A stretch of 64,000 nucleotides of DNA, taken from positions 62,001-126,000 of the forward strand of contig NZ_JAFIDN010000002.1 in NCBI RefSeq assembly GCF_017921895.1, given 5' to 3'. Both the position numbers and the translations under genes were made by a program. This DNA is from Natronogracilivirga saccharolytica. Its GTDB lineage: Bacteria > Bacteroidota > Rhodothermia > Balneolales > Natronogracilivirgulaceae. Shown here in pieces: positions 61,617 through 64,000 of this stretch. Within the stretch, counting starts at the first letter, position 1. Every line of letters begins with the position of its first letter. The notes beneath the pieces were generated by a model that did no database searches, had not been told where the DNA came from, and saw only the letters and a list, made by a program, of their open reading frames with translations.

Positions 61617-63809
61617 TCAGCTTTGAGAGTGTGCTGCGCTTTGTAACCGGGCATTTTCCATAAAAGTATGCTGAACGCCTTGATCCGCTTGCTCTTCCGG
61701 GGGTGCGGCCGGTTTATATTCACCGTTCGGTTTTAGCAGCCATCGTTGCCTTTTGTCATCTAAATAGGTCTGCAGCATTCGCCAAAGATAGTTTTTGATT
61801 TTTCCATCGGTAACCGGCAGCAAGACCTCGACTCTGGAATCAAGATTTCTTTTCATCCAGTCGGCAGAACCAATATAGTACAGGGCGTCTCCGCCATTGC
61901 TGAAATAGTACACTCTTGAATGCTCCAGAAACCGTCCAATCACCGAATGTACTCTGATATTGTTTCCTGTTCCCTTGATTCCGGTTTTCAGCCGGCAAAC
62001 ACCTCTGACTACCAGGTCAATTTTCACACCGTTTTCTGCAGCTGCATACAATTCTTCAATAATACCCGGGTCTTCCAGGCTGTTCATTTTTGCAATAATT
62101 TGGGCCTTAAATCCTTTGGCTGCCAAATTTCTTTCATGTCTGATGCGCTTTGTCATTTCCATCCGCAAATAGTGAGGTGCCACCAGCATCGTGCTGTATG
62201 TCTGGCCCGGGGAATAGCCTGTCAGAAAATTGAACAGATTGGTCGCATCTTTACCGACCTGATCATCAGCGGTGAAAAGGCCCAGATCTTCATAAAGCTG
62301 AGCTGTTTTGGGGTGATAATTACCCGTTCCAACATGCACATATCTGCGGATAACATCCGCCTCCCGTCTGACAATTACTGTCAGCTTTGAGTGTATTTTC
62401 AGCCCGGCAAGTCCATAGGCAACATGAGCACCGGCCTTTTCAAGCTTATGTACCCATTCAATGTTTCTCTGTTCATCAAAACTTGCCTTCAACTCAACCA
62501 GAACGGCAACCTGCTTGCCGTTTTCTGCAGCACGTATAAGCGCATGCATGTGTGGTGAATCATCGGATGTCCGGTACAGTGTCTGCTTTATCGACAGTAC
62601 CTCAGAGTCATCTGCCGCTTCATGGACAAACCGCTCCACCGAGGTTGCAAAGCTATGATAGGGGTGATGTACGAGGATGTCTGACTCTCTTATGGAATCA
62701 AAAAATGACGAAGTATCGTTTTCCGCTTCACGGCTGAAAGCAGGATGGGTAACCGGTGTCCAGGGTTCATACCTGAGGTGATCAAATCCTTCGATATCAG
62801 CAAGTTCCGTAAACTCCGAAAGCCCTACAAGTCCGTCTGCCTCAAAAATATCATCATCCGAAATATTAAGATTATCAGTGAGCAGGTTTTTTATATGATC
62901 CGGTGTCTTTCGCTCAACTTCCAGGCGTACGGGTTGTGCAAACCGCCGTTCCCGCAACTCCTCCTCAATCATTTCAAGGAGATCTTCAGCATCTTCCTTG
63001 TTTTTTTCAATATCTGAGTTCCGTGTAACTCTGATTACATGCGATGAAATGATTTCAGCTCCTGTAAAAACTTCCTGAAGGCGGCAGCGTATCAGATCTT
63101 CCAAAGGCAAAAGCACCGCCTCTCCTTCCCGGTCCTCTGTTTCCCGTCTCATATTGCCAGGTATACGAATCCAGCGGGAAATATTGTCGGGCACCTTTAC
63201 TCTTGCAAACAATTGTTCATTTGTAGCCGGGTTTTGAAGCTCAACAATCAAAGAACGGCTTTTGCTGGAAATAAACGGAAACGGGTGAGACTCATCAATA
63301 GCCAGCGGCGTCAGCACCGGATAGACTTGCCGGTAAAAAAAATCGTCGGCATACTTTTTTTGTCCGTCATCCAGATCATCAAAAGAAACAATGAAAACAC
63401 CATTGTCCTGCAGTTTGGGGAGCAACTCTTTTTCGAAAGTTTTTCTTATAACCTTATCCAGGCCCTTAACCTGTTTGCTGATCATCTTCAGCTGACTGGC
63501 CGGAGTTTTTCCATCCAGGGATCGTTTATAAACCCCTGCCATCACCTGGCGTTTCAGTCCCCCCACACGCTTCTGATAAAATTCATCCAGATTACTGGAA
63601 ACAATACCTATAAAGCGAACCCTTTCAAGCAGCGGGTTTCTGCTGTCAAGTGCTTCATTCAAGACCCTTTTGTTAAACTGAAGCAAGCTGAATTCGTAAT
63701 TATGAAAAAGGTCGGGGTCTCTTTTCAGTCTTTTTTTATTCTTGCCCTTGCCATTTTTTTTAATGACAACTGACTGGCTGCTTTCCGGCAAATTCGTGTC
63801 TTCGGCCAT
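61617..63809 (-). CDS. ppk1: Polyphosphate kinase 1
   Basis: A 730-residue enzyme that polymerises the gamma-phosphate of ATP into polyphosphate. The N-terminal domain has NYEFSLLQFNKRVLNEALDS and RVRFIGIVSSNLDEFYQKRV, the middle TPLAIDESHPFPFISSKSRS, and the catalytic half has the phospho-accepting region GLAGLKIHSKLTVIVRREAD and HVGTGNYHPKTAQLYEDLGL. A second phospholipase D-like domain has VYYFSNGGDALYYIGSADWM and KRNLDSRVEVLLPV. It starts with a short Lys-rich lead. A tandem direct repeat lies about 40 bp upstream of its start. Confidence 0.96.
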   Translation of the reverse strand: MAEDTNLPESSQSVVIKKNGKGKNKKRLKRDPDLFHNYEFSLLQFNKRVLNEALDSRNPLLERVRFIGIVSSNLDEFYQKRVGGLKRQVMAGVYKRSLDGKTPASQLKMISKQVKGLDKVIRKTFEKELLPKLQDNGVFIVSFDDLDDGQKKYADDFFYRQVYPVLTPLAIDESHPFPFISSKSRSLIVELQNPATNEQLFARVKVPDNISRWIRIPGNMRRETEDREGEAVLLPLEDLIRCRLQEVFTGAEIISSHVIRVTRNSDIEKNKEDAEDLLEMIEEELRERRFAQPVRLEVERKTPDHIKNLLTDNLNISDDDIFEADGLVGLSEFTELADIEGFDHLRYEPWTPVTHPAFSREAENDTSSFFDSIRESDILVHHPYHSFATSVERFVHEAADDSEVLSIKQTLYRTSDDSPHMHALIRAAENGKQVAVLVELKASFDEQRNIEWVHKLEKAGAHVAYGLAGLKIHSKLTVIVRREADVIRRYVHVGTGNYHPKTAQLYEDLGLFTADDQVGKDATNLFNFLTGYSPGQTYSTMLVAPHYLRMEMTKRIRHERNLAAKGFKAQIIAKMNSLEDPGIIEELYAAAENGVKIDLVVRGVCRLKTGIKGTGNNIRVHSVIGRFLEHSRVYYFSNGGDALYYIGSADWMKRNLDSRVEVLLPVTDGKIKNYLWRMLQTYLDDKRQRWLLKPNGEYKPAAPPEEQADQGVQHTFMENARLQSAAHSQS

Positions 63810-63847
63810 ATTCCTTCAATACATTTCAGTTTCTTAATTGCAAATTA

Positions 63848-63869
63848 CAATATACCAACAGTATACCAA
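63848..63869 (-). promoter_or_regulatory. 11-bp direct repeat upstream of ppk1
   Basis: Read toward ppk1 (leftward), TTGGTATACTG is followed directly by TTGGTATATTG, an exact 11-bp period. Tandem 11-bp spacing is typical of PhoB/PhoP-type binding sites, and ppk genes are often in the phosphate regulon. The sequence itself does not match the E. coli or Bacillus consensus. The remaining DNA to the window end (63870-64000) shows nothing recognisable. Confidence 0.4.
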
Positions 63870-64000
63870 TGGGTGTATCTTTTCGTAATACTGCCCGGCA
63901 AACTTGCAGACAGACATTAAACGTTAGTCATAAAAACGAATTATGGCAATTGTACCCCTGCGCTAGTTATTTTACGACCGTCAATCAATAACACCGAAAA

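Overview
The window is ordinary chromosomal DNA from a bacterium of the Bacteroidota/Balneolota/Rhodothermota side of the FCB group, most likely a balneolote-like lineage. Several things point there. A large secreted CotH-type protein ends in a type IX secretion sorting domain. A DUF4295-type mini-protein follows rpmG. FabI is the Bacteroidota-like form, HU-like domains are fused to SPOR, and several promoters fit TTTG/TTG-N18-21-TAnnTTT(G/A). Genes are dense, often overlap by ATGA, and include no transposase, integrase, CRISPR array or phage gene.

Layout. 1-273 is the tail of glycogen phosphorylase. 274-10009 is a long leftward run: ftsK, a LolA-like protein, a flippase-like membrane protein, an outer-membrane barrel, two HU-like proteins (one fused to SPOR), then ExbB, ExbD and TonB. 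10010-11838 holds comB and gcvT. mrp faces the classical leftward translation and secretion block ffh-rpsP-rimM-trmD-rplS. 17344-22396 runs rightward: fabI, ruvC, ruvA, a PhoB/PhoR-like two-component pair and a mannose-1-phosphate guanylyltransferase. 22410-25310 carries an MBL hydrolase, a small unknown protein, an outer-membrane protein, tRNA-Asp and a family of intergenic repeats. 25311-33426 looks like origin-proximal housekeeping: mnmG and rsmG with two perfect parS sites, a WYL regulator, then gyrB-gyrA. 33716-43018 has rpmB-rpmG-DUF4295, a YqeY-like protein, CvpA, tyrS, a PmtA-like methyltransferase, uvrB, tyrA and an S9 peptidase. 43256-53865 has the CotH protein, metH, a membrane gluzincin and two redox proteins. 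53928-63809 has a MarR regulator with a palindromic site, two sigma factors, NUDIX, PgsA-like, ftsY, an M28 peptidase, scpA, a putative anti-sigma/TPR protein and ppk1.

The least explained structure is a repeated 94-120 bp leader unit. Two tandem copies and a partial third precede the small gene at 23165-23446. One copy precedes mnmG, and a decayed copy precedes the S9 peptidase. Relative to the downstream gene all copies have the same orientation. Each runs from a relic start (ATGAAATG-like) to the true start codon. The three well-preserved copies hold a hairpin whose stem pairing is kept while its bases change, and a micro-ORF ending in HTG(A/V) whose stop overlaps a second start (ATGA). 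No well-known defence or biosynthetic cluster is present. The other items of interest are local: a very long repetitive tail on ribosomal protein S16, the HU/SPOR/TonB gene neighbourhood, parS inside rsmG, and an 11-bp tandem direct repeat upstream of ppk1.
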